64,000 nt of DNA from Psychroflexus sp. ALD_RP9 (GTDB lineage: Bacteria > Bacteroidota > Bacteroidia > Flavobacteriales > Flavobacteriaceae). Position 1 is the first letter of the stretch, and each line of letters begins with the position of its first letter. A model generated the notes under the pieces. The model searched no databases. It worked only from the letters and a program-made list of their open reading frames with translations, and was not told where the DNA came from. The stretch lies in NCBI RefSeq assembly GCF_017311165.1, contig NZ_CP062973.1, positions 2,402,001-2,466,000 on the forward strand, written 5' to 3'. This document shows positions 1-9,230 of this stretch, piece after piece. The position numbers were made by a program, and so were the translations under genes.

Positions 1-1517
1 TTAGATTTTACTTCGGGTTTTGTTAGTTTTACATAGTAATCTTCAAAAAGCACTTTTTTTGAAACCGCATTTAATTTTAAGCGATTATGATCATGAAATG
101 CTAAATCTATTAGTCCTAAGTTTAGCATTTCTAAAATATAATGTTGCCAATCTCTCCATGAAATAGATTTACCAACACCGTAAGTTTTGAGTTTATGGTA
201 ATTATTTTGTAAAATATTTTGATTTTGTGCGCCACGTAAAATATCTATAATTGTACCAATAGGTTCTTGTTCTTTAACACGAGCAATAGCTGAAATTGCT
301 TTTTTAGCATGTACACGACCATCAAAAAAGCGAGGCGGATTTAAACAAACATCACACTGGCCGCAATCCTCACTTAAATGTTCACCAAAATAAGCTAACA
401 ATATTTTTCTTCGACAAGATTTTGCTTCAGCAAATTGCTTTATACGTTCGAGCTTTGCTAATTGCACTTCTTGATTAGCTGCGCCATCAATAAAATTGCG
501 ATATTGAATTACATCAGCATACGAATGAAACATTAAAGCATGTGCTGGTAAGCCATCGCGTCCAGAACGACCAATTTCTTGGTAATAACCTTCAACATTT
601 TTAGGCATGTTATAATGAATTACCCAGCGCACATTTGATTTGTCGATTCCCATACCAAATGCAATAGTAGCGCATATAATTTGGGTTTTATCAAACACAA
701 AATCTTCTTGAATTTTTATACGATCTTCATGTGATAGACCAGCATGATACGCTTTAGCATTAATATTTTTTAATTGAAATTTTTGTGCTAATTTTTCAGT
801 ATTTTTTCGTCTTAGGCAATAAATAATACCACAACTTTCAGGTTGTTTTTCAATAAAATGAAGGATTTGCTCAAACCTTTTATTGGCTGATTTAACTTCT
901 AAAAAAATATTTTCACGATTAAAAGAACTTACAAATTTTTGAGCGTGAGAAATATTGAGCTGATTTAAAATATCTTGCTGTGTGGCTTTATCGGCCGTGG
1001 CTGTTAAAGCTATAACAGGAACTTCAGGAAGCGAACGTTTTAAAAAGCCTAAATTTTTGTAGGATGGCCTAAAATCGTGACCCCAAGCAGAAATACAATG
1101 CGCTTCATCAACTGCAATACAGCTTATATAACTTGGTTGTAATATTTGCTGTAAATACGATAAACTTTCTGGCGCAGTATAAACTAAATCTAGCTCTTTG
1201 TTATAAATTTTATTAATAACTTCAGCTTGATACGTTGTGGTTTGAGAACTGTTGTATACTTCTGCTTTTATACCATTAGCCTTTAAGTCATCAACTTGAT
1301 CCTTCATCAAAGCAATTAAAGGAGATATAACAAGAGTTACACCTTCAAAACTCAAAGCAGGCAATTGAAAACAAAGCGATTTTCCGCCACCAGTTGGCAT
1401 AATAACTAAACAATCATTTCCTGATAAAACAGTATTAATGATCGCTTCTTGTTGCGATCTAAAACTGTCATATCCAAAATAATGTTTAAGATGATTTATA
1501 AGAGTATTGTCAGGCAT
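1..1517 (-). CDS. recQ: ATP-dependent DNA helicase RecQ (3' end cut by window edge)
   Basis: About 505 codons are visible, read from an ATG at 1517 towards base 1, with no in-frame stop (the TAA-like bases at 1-3 are out of frame). The protein has the helicase Walker A PTGGGKS at residues 41-47, a DEAH box near residue 138, the motif VI region GRSGRDG, and a Zn-binding cysteine set of the form C-R-R...C-G-Q-C-D-V-C, followed by the start of the winged-helix RQC domain. This order is diagnostic of RecQ, a 3'-5' helicase for recombination and fork repair. The remaining RQC/HRDC part lies outside the window. It is divergent from the Rrf2 gene, with 78 bases between the two starts. Confidence 0.95.
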   Translation of the reverse strand, partial: MPDNTLINHLKHYFGYDSFRSQQEAIINTVLSGNDCLVIMPTGGGKSLCFQLPALSFEGVTLVISPLIALMKDQVDDLKANGIKAEVYNSSQTTTYQAEVINKIYNKELDLVYTAPESLSYLQQILQPSYISCIAVDEAHCISAWGHDFRPSYKNLGFLKRSLPEVPVIALTATADKATQQDILNQLNISHAQKFVSSFNRENIFLEVKSANKRFEQILHFIEKQPESCGIIYCLRRKNTEKLAQKFQLKNINAKAYHAGLSHEDRIKIQEDFVFDKTQIICATIAFGMGIDKSNVRWVIHYNMPKNVEGYYQEIGRSGRDGLPAHALMFHSYADVIQYRNFIDGAANQEVQLAKLERIKQFAEAKSCRRKILLAYFGEHLSEDCGQCDVCLNPPRFFDGRVHAKKAISAIARVKEQEPIGTIIDILRGAQNQNILQNNYHKLKTYGVGKSISWRDWQHYILEMLNLGLIDLAFHDHNRLKLNAVSKKVLFEDYYVKLTKPEVKS

Positions 1518-1579
1518 AATAAAATGTTAGTGATTGCAAAATACGGTATCATAATTAAAAAAATCGCTATTAAAAGTGA

Positions 1580-1587
1580 TATATTTG
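1580..1587 (+). promoter_or_regulatory. -7 element (TATATTTG) of the Rrf2 gene
   Basis: The octamer matches the Bacteroidota -7 consensus TAnnTTTG exactly and ends 8 bases before the proposed ATG at 1596, so the transcript would have almost no leader. No convincing -33 TTG is seen. Its position inside the longest ORF argues against the upstream start codons. Confidence 0.4.
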
Positions 1588-1595
1588 TGTCGCTT

Positions 1596-2033
1596 ATGAT
1601 TTCTAAGAAAACCAAATACGCCATAAACGCTCTAGTTTACCTTGCAAAGCAAGATGAGCGACAACCAACACGAATTAGTGATGTTTCAAAAGCTCAAAAC
1701 ATACCTCAAAAATTTTTAGAAGCCATTTTACTTGATTTAAAAAAGTCAGGTATATTAGCTAGTAAGAAAGGAAAAGGTGGTGGCTACTATTTACTTCAAT
1801 CCCCAGAAGAAGTTAATTTAGCTGATGTTATGCGATTATTTGATGGACCAATAGCTTTTTTGCCATGCGTGACATATAAATATTACGAGCGTTGTGAAGA
1901 ATGTAAAGATGAAGAAACTTGTGGTATTAGAGATGTTTTTTTACAAGTTAGAAACAAAACCGTTGAACTTTTAAAAGACGCTAACTTAGCTGAAATTATG
2001 CAGCGTGAAAATAGGCTAAAAAAAATACTTTAA
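1596..2033 (+). CDS. Rrf2-family transcriptional regulator with four cysteines
   Basis: The 145-aa protein starts MISKKTKYAINAL, the usual Rrf2 N-terminus, with a winged HTH at about residues 1-60 and the GKGGGYYLL wing. Cysteines at 91, 100, 103 and 109 form a C-x8-C-x2-C-x5-C cluster in the place where IscR/NsrR-type members bind Fe-S. The ORF extends back to 1449 into recQ, but the family alignment and the -7 box at 1580 favour the 1596 start. The next gene is an SLC13 permease whose promoter carries a perfect inverted repeat. Regulation of sulfur or Fe-S metabolism is an inference from family and neighbour, not shown by the sequence. Confidence 0.88.
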   Translation: MISKKTKYAINALVYLAKQDERQPTRISDVSKAQNIPQKFLEAILLDLKKSGILASKKGKGGGYYLLQSPEEVNLADVMRLFDGPIAFLPCVTYKYYERCEECKDEETCGIRDVFLQVRNKTVELLKDANLAEIMQRENRLKKIL

Positions 2034-2047
2034 TTTTTTCTACATAA

Positions 2048-2068
2048 AGTCTATAAATTTAATAGACT
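2048..2068. promoter_or_regulatory. Perfect inverted repeat, candidate Rrf2 operator
   Basis: AGTCTAT and ATAGACT face each other across a 7-base spacer, 21 bases in total. The repeat ends 3 bases before the -7 box at 2072, so a bound dimer would block RNA polymerase. Size and symmetry suit an Rrf2 dimer site. It lies between an Rrf2 gene and a permease gene. Confidence 0.5.
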
Positions 2069-2071
2069 AAT

Positions 2072-2079
2072 TATATTTG
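2072..2079 (+). promoter_or_regulatory. -7 element (TATATTTG) of the SLC13 permease gene
   Basis: Exact TAnnTTTG match, 19 bases before the ATG at 2099. The -33 region is occupied by the inverted repeat at 2048-2068 and shows no clear TTG, which would suit a regulated promoter. Confidence 0.45.
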
Positions 2080-2098
2080 TGGTCAATTTTAATTAAAT

Positions 2099-3895
2099 AT
2101 GACTACAGCAGCAATTATCACTTTAGTTATTATAGGCTTAGCAGTCGTTTTATTTATAACTGAAATTATCTCGGTTGATTTAATTGCGATTTTAATCATG
2201 CTTGCTTTAGTTTTTAGTGGTGTTTTAACTCCAGAAGAAGGTATTTTAGGATTTAGCAATAAAGCCACAATTACAGTAGCATTTATGTTTGTAATTAGTG
2301 CAGCATTGTTAAAAACAGGTGCTTTACAGTATTTAGCTCATCGATTATCTAAAATATTTAGATACCAATTTGATGTAGGAATGCTATTAATGATGTTACT
2401 CATTGCTATTATTTCAGCTTTTGTTAATAATACACCAGTAGTTGCTGTTTTTATACCAGTTGTTATTCAAATTGCGCATGAATCTGGCCAAAGTCCTTCT
2501 AAAATGCTGATTCCACTTTCTTTTGCTTCTATATTTGGAGGAATGTGTACTTTAATAGGTACATCAACCAATATTTTAGTTAGTGGTATTTCAAAACAAG
2601 AAATAAGTCTAGAGATAGGTATTTTTGAAATGACACCAGTAGCCTTAGGCTTAGTAGTTGTTGGTGTTATTTACATGCGATTTATCGGGATTAAATTACT
2701 ACCTAACCGAAGAAGTGATAAAAATTTAAGCGAAAAATTTAATTTAAATAAATACTTAACTGATGTTGAGTTACTGGAAGATTCAACTTCAGTAGGTCAA
2801 CGGATTATGGATTCAGACTTAGTTAAAGATTTTGATATGGATATTATTGAAGTCAGTCGTGGTGAAACTAAATTTAATCTTCCCCAAGGCGACTTCATAC
2901 TAAAATCAAAAGATATCTTAAAAGTACGCTGTAACGTCGATAAAATTAAGTCTTTAAAGGATAAAACTAAATCAATTAAATTATCTCCTATAAAAATAGG
3001 TGATGATACTTTAAAAGAAACTGAATCGGCTTTAATTGAAATGGTAATCACATCAGCAAGTAACATACATGGTAAGACTTTAAAAGAAATAGACTTTAGG
3101 CGAAAATATCGTGCAACTCCATTAGGTATTAAACACCGTGAAAACATTAAACATGACAATTTATACGATACTAAATTATTGTCTGGTGATGTAATTTTAG
3201 CTGAAGTTAAAACGCATTACATTAAAGAATTAAAACGTATTGAAGCTGAAGATGATGCCCCTTTTGTGCTTTTATCTGAAGACCATATTACAGATTTTAA
3301 TCAAACTAAATTTTACACTGTTAGCAGTCTAATTTTGTTAATGATTATTATTGCAAGTACCGGTTTTGTTGATATCATGATTGGCGCCATAAGTATTGTA
3401 ACCTTACTGGTTTTGCTGAAGTTTTTAAGTATGAAAGAACTTTACAAAGCTATTAACTGGAAAATTGTATTTCTCCTTGCTGGCGCTATTAGCTTAGGTA
3501 CAGCAATGCATAAAACAGGTTTAGACTTAAATATCGCAAATTTTTTGACAGACAATTTGGGTCATTTAGGTCCAATAGCCTTGATTTCTGGTCTTTACTT
3601 AAGCACATCATTATTAACTGAATTAATGTCTAATAACGCCTCAGCAGCTTTAATGGCTCCGATTGCCATAGCTACGGCTAATATTAGTGATTATCAAGTT
3701 ATGCCTTTTCTCGTTGCTATTATGTTAGCAGCTTCCGGCACTTTTATGACGCCTATTGGCTACCAAACTAACACTATGGTTTACAGTGCTGGACAGTATA
3801 AGTTTATAGATTTTTTTAAAGTAGGTATAGGTCTCAATTTGTTATTTTGGCTTGTGGCTAGTTTTTTAATTCCTTTGTTTTACGGCATGATTTAA
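2099..3895 (+). CDS. SLC13-family permease with central RCK_C (TrkA-C) domains
   Basis: The 598-aa inner-membrane protein has an N-terminal helix bundle (about residues 1-205), a soluble centre with two RCK_C-like domains (about 215-390), and a C-terminal helix bundle (about 400-598). Each half carries the family's re-entrant signature: [11 protein letters not shown] in the first and [13 protein letters not shown] in the second. SLC13/DASS members with RCK_C domains move divalent anions such as sulfate or dicarboxylates, usually with Na+. The upstream Rrf2 gene makes sulfate a reasonable guess, but the substrate cannot be read from the sequence. It converges on the PhzF gene with one base between them. 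Confidence 0.88.
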   Translation: MTTAAIITLVIIGLAVVLFITEIISVDLIAILIMLALVFSGVLTPEEGILGFSNKATITVAFMFVISAALLKTGALQYLAHRLSKIFRYQFDVGMLLMMLLIAIISAFVNNTPVVAVFIPVVIQIAHESGQSPSKMLIPLSFASIFGGMCTLIGTSTNILVSGISKQEISLEIGIFEMTPVALGLVVVGVIYMRFIGIKLLPNRRSDKNLSEKFNLNKYLTDVELLEDSTSVGQRIMDSDLVKDFDMDIIEVSRGETKFNLPQGDFILKSKDILKVRCNVDKIKSLKDKTKSIKLSPIKIGDDTLKETESALIEMVITSASNIHGKTLKEIDFRRKYRATPLGIKHRENIKHDNLYDTKLLSGDVILAEVKTHYIKELKRIEAEDDAPFVLLSEDHITDFNQTKFYTVSSLILLMIIIASTGFVDIMIGAISIVTLLVLLKFLSMKELYKAINWKIVFLLAGAISLGTAMHKTGLDLNIANFLTDNLGHLGPIALISGLYLSTSLLTELMSNNASAALMAPIAIATANISDYQVMPFLVAIMLAASGTFMTPIGYQTNTMVYSAGQYKFIDFFKVGIGLNLLFWLVASFLIPLFYGMI

Positions 3896-3896
3896 A

Positions 3897-4700
3897 CTAA
3901 AACATTAGATTACCTACTATAACAGTTGTACAAGTTCCAAAGATTGAAATATTGTTAGCATTAACCTGAGCAGTAATCGTGTTTTTCCTGCCAGAAACTT
4001 GCTGAGAGATGAGTTCTCTTTTGTTTAAAATAGAGCTCCAGTAAGGTATTAAAGCACATTGAGCTGAACCTGTAACAGGATCTTCAAGTATACCTAAATC
4101 AGGAACAAAACATCGGTAAACAAAGTCTTTTTCTGAATTAGATTTAGCTGTTATAATTAATTGTCCATAAGCATTTGATGTTAAAGTTTCAGCATTAACA
4201 TGTAAATTTTGTAAAGCAAATTCATTTTCACAGACTGCCATTTTCCAGTTGTTGTCACATGCGTAAAGTTCGGTTATAGGCAAATCTAAAATTTCAGATA
4301 TTTTTGTATTATTTGGGAGTTGTTGCAAGCTATAGAGAGGAAATTTTAATTTAACCAACTTGTTTTTAGGATTGTAATCAACTTGAAATTGTAAATCCAT
4401 AGTATTAAAAATAAGTTGATTTGCTTTTAAATTTAATTTATTAAACAATACAAAGGCTGCTGAAAGTGTTGCATGACCACAAAGTGGCACTTCACAAGTA
4501 GGAGTGAAGAATCTGATTTTATATTTGTGATTACTTAATTTTTGAACAAAAACTGTTTCAGACAGATTAATTTCGCGGGCTATTTTTTGTAATATCTCAT
4601 CATTTGGCCAACTTTTATCTATTAAAATAACACCAGCTGGATTGCCTTCAAATGCAGAACTTGTAAAAGCATCAATTTGATAAAATTTATAACTTGTCAT
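3897..4700 (-). CDS. PhzF-family isomerase/epimerase
   Basis: The 267-aa protein is full length for the PhzF fold, two similar halves in a diaminopimelate-epimerase-like arrangement. Visible signatures are the N-terminal QIDAFTSSAFEGNPAGV, the catalytic glutamate in NLSETVFV (about residue 48), the GHATLSAAF loop and the C-terminal DPVTGSAQCAL loop. Family members include PhzF of phenazine synthesis, but most chromosomal copies have no known substrate and there are no phenazine genes here, so only the family is assigned. It starts at an ATG and is monocistronic and convergent with the SLC13 gene. Confidence 0.9.
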   Translation of the reverse strand: MTSYKFYQIDAFTSSAFEGNPAGVILIDKSWPNDEILQKIAREINLSETVFVQKLSNHKYKIRFFTPTCEVPLCGHATLSAAFVLFNKLNLKANQLIFNTMDLQFQVDYNPKNKLVKLKFPLYSLQQLPNNTKISEILDLPITELYACDNNWKMAVCENEFALQNLHVNAETLTSNAYGQLIITAKSNSEKDFVYRCFVPDLGILEDPVTGSAQCALIPYWSSILNKRELISQQVSGRKNTITAQVNANNISIFGTCTTVIVGNLMF

Positions 4701-4800
4701 TTGTGCTATACTAATTTTTAGTTCAAACTAAAGTGAAACTAAATTTGAATTATTTTTTTAAAAAAAAGATGTTTTTAATATTTTTAACAAAAATTTGGTT

Positions 4801-5184
4801 ATGGGATTTTTTGAAAAAATTTTTAAAAACGAAAACAATCAAATGCTTGATCACTCTTTTGAAAATTTAAATCAAGAAAAGAATGTTGAGCATTTACTTG
4901 AAGAATCTAAAAAAAACTTTGTCTTTATTTTTAAGCATTCGCCTAGATGTGGTATTAGTAATATGGTTTTGAATCAATTTAAGCAACAAATTCCTAGTAA
5001 AACGAATGCTAAATTTTATTTGTTGAATGTTATACAAAATAGGGATTTGTCATCTCAATTGGCAAAAGATTTAAATGTTGTTCACGAATCACCACAGCTT
5101 ATTATTCTTAAAGATGAGAAGGTTTTAAGTGAAAGTTCTCATAGTGCTATAAATCGTATTAATTTAGATGAGTTTGAATCATAA
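4801..5184 (+). CDS. YtxJ-like monothiol bacilliredoxin
   Basis: The 127-aa thioredoxin-fold protein has a single active-site cysteine (C50) in HSPRCGIS, resembling the bacillithiol-system protein YtxJ, which acts in removing bacillithiol from thiols. The longest ORF begins with a TTG at 4795, but the ATG at 4801 gives the normal N-terminus MGFFEKIF. It has no operon partner and ends in a strong hairpin. The gene implies that the organism uses bacillithiol; no bacillithiol synthesis gene is in the window. Confidence 0.8.
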   Translation: MGFFEKIFKNENNQMLDHSFENLNQEKNVEHLLEESKKNFVFIFKHSPRCGISNMVLNQFKQQIPSKTNAKFYLLNVIQNRDLSSQLAKDLNVVHESPQLIILKDEKVLSESSHSAINRINLDEFES

Positions 5185-5212
5185 AAAAACCATCTTGACA
5201 AAGATGGTTTTT
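5185..5212. terminator. Intrinsic terminator, bidirectional
   Basis: A perfect 12-bp stem AAAAACCATCTT / AAGATGGTTTTT closes a GACA loop right after the YtxJ stop. A- and T-runs on both sides let it serve the convergent T9SS gene as well. Confidence 0.85.
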
Positions 5213-5229
5213 AAGAATATTAAAATCGT

Positions 5230-8200
5230 TTATTTTACGATTAGCTTTGTATTGTAAGTATTTTCATTTGCCGAGATTTCGATAAAATAAACACCAGATT
5301 TTAAACCTTTAGATGAGATTTTATTGTTAGATTTTATATCTTCTGATATTAACTTTTGCCCTAAATTATTATAAACTTTAATTTTAGCTTCGTTAACAAA
5401 ACTTGGTAAAGAAACTCTAAAATACTCATTGACAACTGGATTAGGATATAATTTTACGTTGTCAGAATTTAAAACTTCATTACTACTTAATGTAGTTTGA
5501 TTAAATCTAATATTAAATCGTGAGCTTGATGTTGATGCAGATATATTTGTATCAACATTAAAATTAACTTGGTTTATAGTGTTGTTTTGTAACTGATATT
5601 CTATCCCAGTATAATTATCAATCAAAAAGGCATTATGAGAGTTTAATTGTGTTACTTCAATATTAAATTTATACTCTCCAGTTGTATAATTACCAATCCA
5701 AAACCCTAAGAGTTCGTCTTCAGATGGATAATTACGCTTATCAATTGATAAATAATTTTGATTGTTATTAATACCGATGGTTGTTCCAGAATTCCAAAAT
5801 TTAAGAGCATCTTCTTCAGTTACTGCAGAACTATGCGAACTTTTAAATTCAAATTTAACTCCATCTACAACTTTACTCAATGATTCACTATACAAATTCA
5901 TACTAATTTTAGCAGTTTCGTTAGGAGTTTGAGTAGTACTGAAAACTTCATTAGTCAACGTATTTAAGTCTTTGTAAGATTCTTTAAAAACTAAAGTTGG
6001 GGCAGAAGTGGCATCACTACTAGTTTTCACAAAAACAGCTTGATTGGGCTGTATATATCTGTAATTGTCTTCATTAGAATTATTATCTAAATTACTCGGT
6101 GTAATTTCAACAGGAGACTCATTTAAATCAACAACTACGTAACCGCCACGACTTCCTAAATTAGGATTGTAAGCATAATAAAAATTCTTATCAAGATTTG
6201 TACCTTCTTGCTTTAATAGTGACTTAAAATCTACTTGAGCTTGATAAGGATTACCAATTAAGCTGTAAGCACCTGGTGATGCACTAATATTATTTGAGAC
6301 ATCTACATTTCCAGAGATTAATTCTCCTGTCATTCTTAAAGTTGTTGGATTACCCAAAGCGTTGTTTGAAGAATAAATATTTGTACTTCTATCACCTCTA
6401 ATCAATAAACTGTATGCTTTACCAGCAATCAAATTAGTTTGATCTGTATTAGGAATTTGAACCCAATTACTTGTATTAATATCCCAACTAAACATAGAAG
6501 GGTTACCAGTTAATGTAGCGTCAAAACCATTGTTACCGCTTTCACTACCTGTAATGTGTGTGCCAAATCCAGGATTACTATTAATATTGTTTTGATAATT
6601 ATTTGAAGTATTATTTTGACCTTCTTGCCAATTTTCTCTTATTGAAGAGGTTGTGCTTACTGATGATGTAATGTATCTAAAAGCTCTTTTCTGAGCAGGT
6701 ATATAACGCTCTATCATAACTTCACCAATAACATGAAATGTTGATGGTGCAACTATTGCTGTATTGCCTTCATTAGATTTAAAAGTTAATAAATTAGCTT
6801 CAGGCTTTGACAAATCGTAATTTGTAATCAGATTTCCCTGATTTAAATCTAAAACTCCAAATAAATCAATAGAAGAATTATTTAATGACACAGAGTTTGG
6901 ATTGTTAACAGAAAAGTTTTTTAATTTTAATATTCCAGATAATTCAATAGATTGTAATCTTTCAGTTCCAACAAAATTTAAATTACCATCATTAAATATT
7001 AAATCTCCCGAACCTAAAATATCACCACTAAGGCTTAATGTGTAATTCCCATTAGAGTAAAGAACAGCATTTTGGTGTATATTTAAATTAAGTGCTTGTA
7101 AGTTACTTGATAAACTTGGGTTGTTAGATGTTTCAGGGATAATAGCATTAACTGATAAAGATGGTAAACCATTAGACCAATTGCTTGGGTTATTAGCATC
7201 ACTAGAAACTGTACCTTCCCAAACAGTCTCAGGTGTGCTACATTCATTGGCAATGTTAACATTACCAGATAAAACCCATTCATTGTAAGGTTGATCGTAA
7301 ACCTTATTAAGAGTTAAAGTAGCATTATTGTAGGCATTAACCTCACCACTAGAACCAGCGGTATTTTGTATATTAATATACTTACAACCTTCTGTGTAAG
7401 CAGCAATTTCGCCATTATTATAAATTGTTAATTTATTAAAATTAGAATCACTTTCTACAATTAATGAGCTACCACCATTAACTTGAGTATCACCCAATAC
7501 TGAAACACCGTCATTAAAAGTCACCTCACCTGAATATACGTTTAATTGACCATCAATTGTTGTAAGTGAATTAAAAGTAATGTTAGAGTTATTTTGGTTA
7601 CTCACAAAATTATTACCGATGTAAGTTTGTCCAGAAATAACATTATTTGACGAATTATTGGTAAAATTTTTTGCAAAATTATTATTACCATTAAGAATAA
7701 TATCAGTCGAATTTAAAACAAAATTTCCATTCACAATAATATCACCATCTGAATTAAGAAAAAATTGATGACCAAATTCTGTATATTGATTAGCAATTTC
7801 AACTGAAGAATTATTACTATTATTTAGCGTACCTCTATTAAAAGCACTCCAAGAATTAATGTTTAATTCTGCTCCAGAATAATTATTCAACATACCACCT
7901 GAAAATGAAACCTTAACGTTCATTAAGCCATAGTTATTAATCAAAGTTTGGTTTTTTAATTCAATACTTTGACCATAATTGAAAACACCATAATTAGAAA
8001 TGGTAAAATTTTTAGAATTTGGCCAATTCAATCCAGCTGAATTAAATGTTACATTTTCACCTATACATAATTCAGTTTTGTTGTCAATATTCTCCCAATT
8101 TAGAGTGTAAGTAAAATTACCTTGAAAACAAACTGTTTTGTTATTTGTATTATTAGGGAAAGACTGATTAGCACTAGAGATTATAAAATCGCAGTCACAG

Positions 8201-8268
8201 TTATTTTGTGCCTTAATCGATAACGACAAAATTCCTATAATTAAAAAAAAGTATAAATTAAACTTCAT
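5230..8268 (-). CDS. Large secreted protein with T9SS type A sorting domain
   Basis: The 1012-aa protein has a signal peptide (about residues 1-20, ending SIKAQ) and a C-terminal type A sorting domain of about 75 residues (LYPNPV near 940, then NLGQKL and SGVYFIEI, ending KLIVK), so it should cross the outer membrane by type IX secretion. Residues 20-350 are rich in Asn, Ser and Gly with repeated short strand-and-turn patterns (NNYG, NNYSG), suggesting a beta-helix or adhesin stalk. Residues about 350-930 look like the common Bacteroidota module with a VIERYIPA-type motif. No catalytic motif was recognised. Adhesion or surface structure is likely but unproven. Confidence 0.88.
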   Translation of the reverse strand: MKFNLYFFLIIGILSLSIKAQNNCDCDFIISSANQSFPNNTNNKTVCFQGNFTYTLNWENIDNKTELCIGENVTFNSAGLNWPNSKNFTISNYGVFNYGQSIELKNQTLINNYGLMNVKVSFSGGMLNNYSGAELNINSWSAFNRGTLNNSNNSSVEIANQYTEFGHQFFLNSDGDIIVNGNFVLNSTDIILNGNNNFAKNFTNNSSNNVISGQTYIGNNFVSNQNNSNITFNSLTTIDGQLNVYSGEVTFNDGVSVLGDTQVNGGSSLIVESDSNFNKLTIYNNGEIAAYTEGCKYINIQNTAGSSGEVNAYNNATLTLNKVYDQPYNEWVLSGNVNIANECSTPETVWEGTVSSDANNPSNWSNGLPSLSVNAIIPETSNNPSLSSNLQALNLNIHQNAVLYSNGNYTLSLSGDILGSGDLIFNDGNLNFVGTERLQSIELSGILKLKNFSVNNPNSVSLNNSSIDLFGVLDLNQGNLITNYDLSKPEANLLTFKSNEGNTAIVAPSTFHVIGEVMIERYIPAQKRAFRYITSSVSTTSSIRENWQEGQNNTSNNYQNNINSNPGFGTHITGSESGNNGFDATLTGNPSMFSWDINTSNWVQIPNTDQTNLIAGKAYSLLIRGDRSTNIYSSNNALGNPTTLRMTGELISGNVDVSNNISASPGAYSLIGNPYQAQVDFKSLLKQEGTNLDKNFYYAYNPNLGSRGGYVVVDLNESPVEITPSNLDNNSNEDNYRYIQPNQAVFVKTSSDATSAPTLVFKESYKDLNTLTNEVFSTTQTPNETAKISMNLYSESLSKVVDGVKFEFKSSHSSAVTEEDALKFWNSGTTIGINNNQNYLSIDKRNYPSEDELLGFWIGNYTTGEYKFNIEVTQLNSHNAFLIDNYTGIEYQLQNNTINQVNFNVDTNISASTSSSRFNIRFNQTTLSSNEVLNSDNVKLYPNPVVNEYFRVSLPSFVNEAKIKVYNNLGQKLISEDIKSNNKISSKGLKSGVYFIEISANENTYNTKLIVK

Positions 8269-8281
8269 TTTTATTTTTTTG

Positions 8282-8289
8282 CAAAAATA
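8282..8289 (-). promoter_or_regulatory. -7 element (TATTTTTG) of the T9SS cargo gene
   Basis: Read on the minus strand the octamer matches TAnnTTTG exactly, 13 bases before the ATG at 8268. No clear -33 element is visible. Confidence 0.4.
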
Positions 8290-8388
8290 ATGTTTGTGCC
8301 TAGCTTTAAATTCATATAATTGCTACAGGTGAATATAAGTTGCCTAAAAAACAGGTTAAAAAATGTTTTTTATGTTAAAGTTTGTTAA

Positions 8389-9126
8389 CTAAAAGTCTAT
8401 TATTGATAATCTAAGCTTTTGTGAATCAAATTTTTGATCGGTTGGTATAAACCGAATTCTATCAGTTTTATGTAAACAACAAATTATGGCAAGTGAGTCT
8501 AGAATATCATCTTGTTTTAAAACTTTTCTAGGATAATTAGATTTTAAACTTTGAAATATTTCAACGTATTGAAGATTAATTTTAGAAATTAAATTTAAGC
8601 GTTCTTCAACACCTTCAATCGTAGACTTTTTACTCAAAACAACATTGCCACTATTTAAATATTTGAAACAAAGTTCAGGATGCACTTCAAAATATTCACA
8701 GTTAAATTTTTTTGATAAAATTAATTGGTCGACTTCTTTTATTTTAGAACTAATGTTGTAAGCTTGAATCGATAAGCCTTTGCCTGTAATTTCCTTATTA
8801 GTTTGATTGGCTTCACGATAAGCAGACTTATTTAAAGCTTCACGACAAGGTGGAGAAAAAACACTTGAAGTCTTTCCTTTTAGCTTTCGCCGTAAGTTTT
8901 GGTCTATGGTTCTGTTAAAATTCGCCGAACTTAGACCTATAGGAATATCAATAAAAACAAATTCTATTTCTGGATGATTTTTTAAAAAATCTTCAAGTTT
9001 CTCTGAAACTTCATAAATAAATTTAGCATTTATTTTACCAATAATGCACCAACCACCTTTACAACCATCAACTGTTATAAAATTTACTTTGTCGGTCTTA
9101 AAAATCTGTCCATCGTTTAATTTCAA
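8389..9126 (-). CDS. DUF429 family protein
   Basis: The 245-aa protein has the DUF429 signature VDGCKGGW near residue 20 and FIDIPIGL near 60, then PPCREAL and a conserved HPELCF. DUF429 is predicted to have an RNase H-like fold, but its function is unknown. An in-frame TAA lies two codons upstream, and the first usable start is a TTG at 9126; no in-frame ATG precedes the conserved VDGCKGG, so a non-ATG start is likely. It is divergent from parE with 104 bases between them. Confidence 0.8.
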   Translation of the reverse strand: MKLNDGQIFKTDKVNFITVDGCKGGWCIIGKINAKFIYEVSEKLEDFLKNHPEIEFVFIDIPIGLSSANFNRTIDQNLRRKLKGKTSSVFSPPCREALNKSAYREANQTNKEITGKGLSIQAYNISSKIKEVDQLILSKKFNCEYFEVHPELCFKYLNSGNVVLSKKSTIEGVEERLNLISKINLQYVEIFQSLKSNYPRKVLKQDDILDSLAIICCLHKTDRIRFIPTDQKFDSQKLRLSIIDF

Positions 9127-9230
9127 GGCTTATGGTATTAAATTCATTTAAAAATTTTATTTTAGCGGTAATTAATTCATTTTTGAGAAAATATAGACCA
9201 ATAGAAATCTGAATTACCACGATTTTAACA

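Noticed and set aside
2797..3159. Antisense ORFs inside large genes, for example within the SLC13, parE, parC and clpB genes
   Set aside because: They overlap well-supported genes, lack family motifs and have odd composition. They are shadows of real genes.
8394..8400. Further AGTCTAT half-sites near 8394 and 41673 as Rrf2 operators
   Set aside because: They are single half-sites in or near coding DNA, without a matching inverted half 7 bases away.
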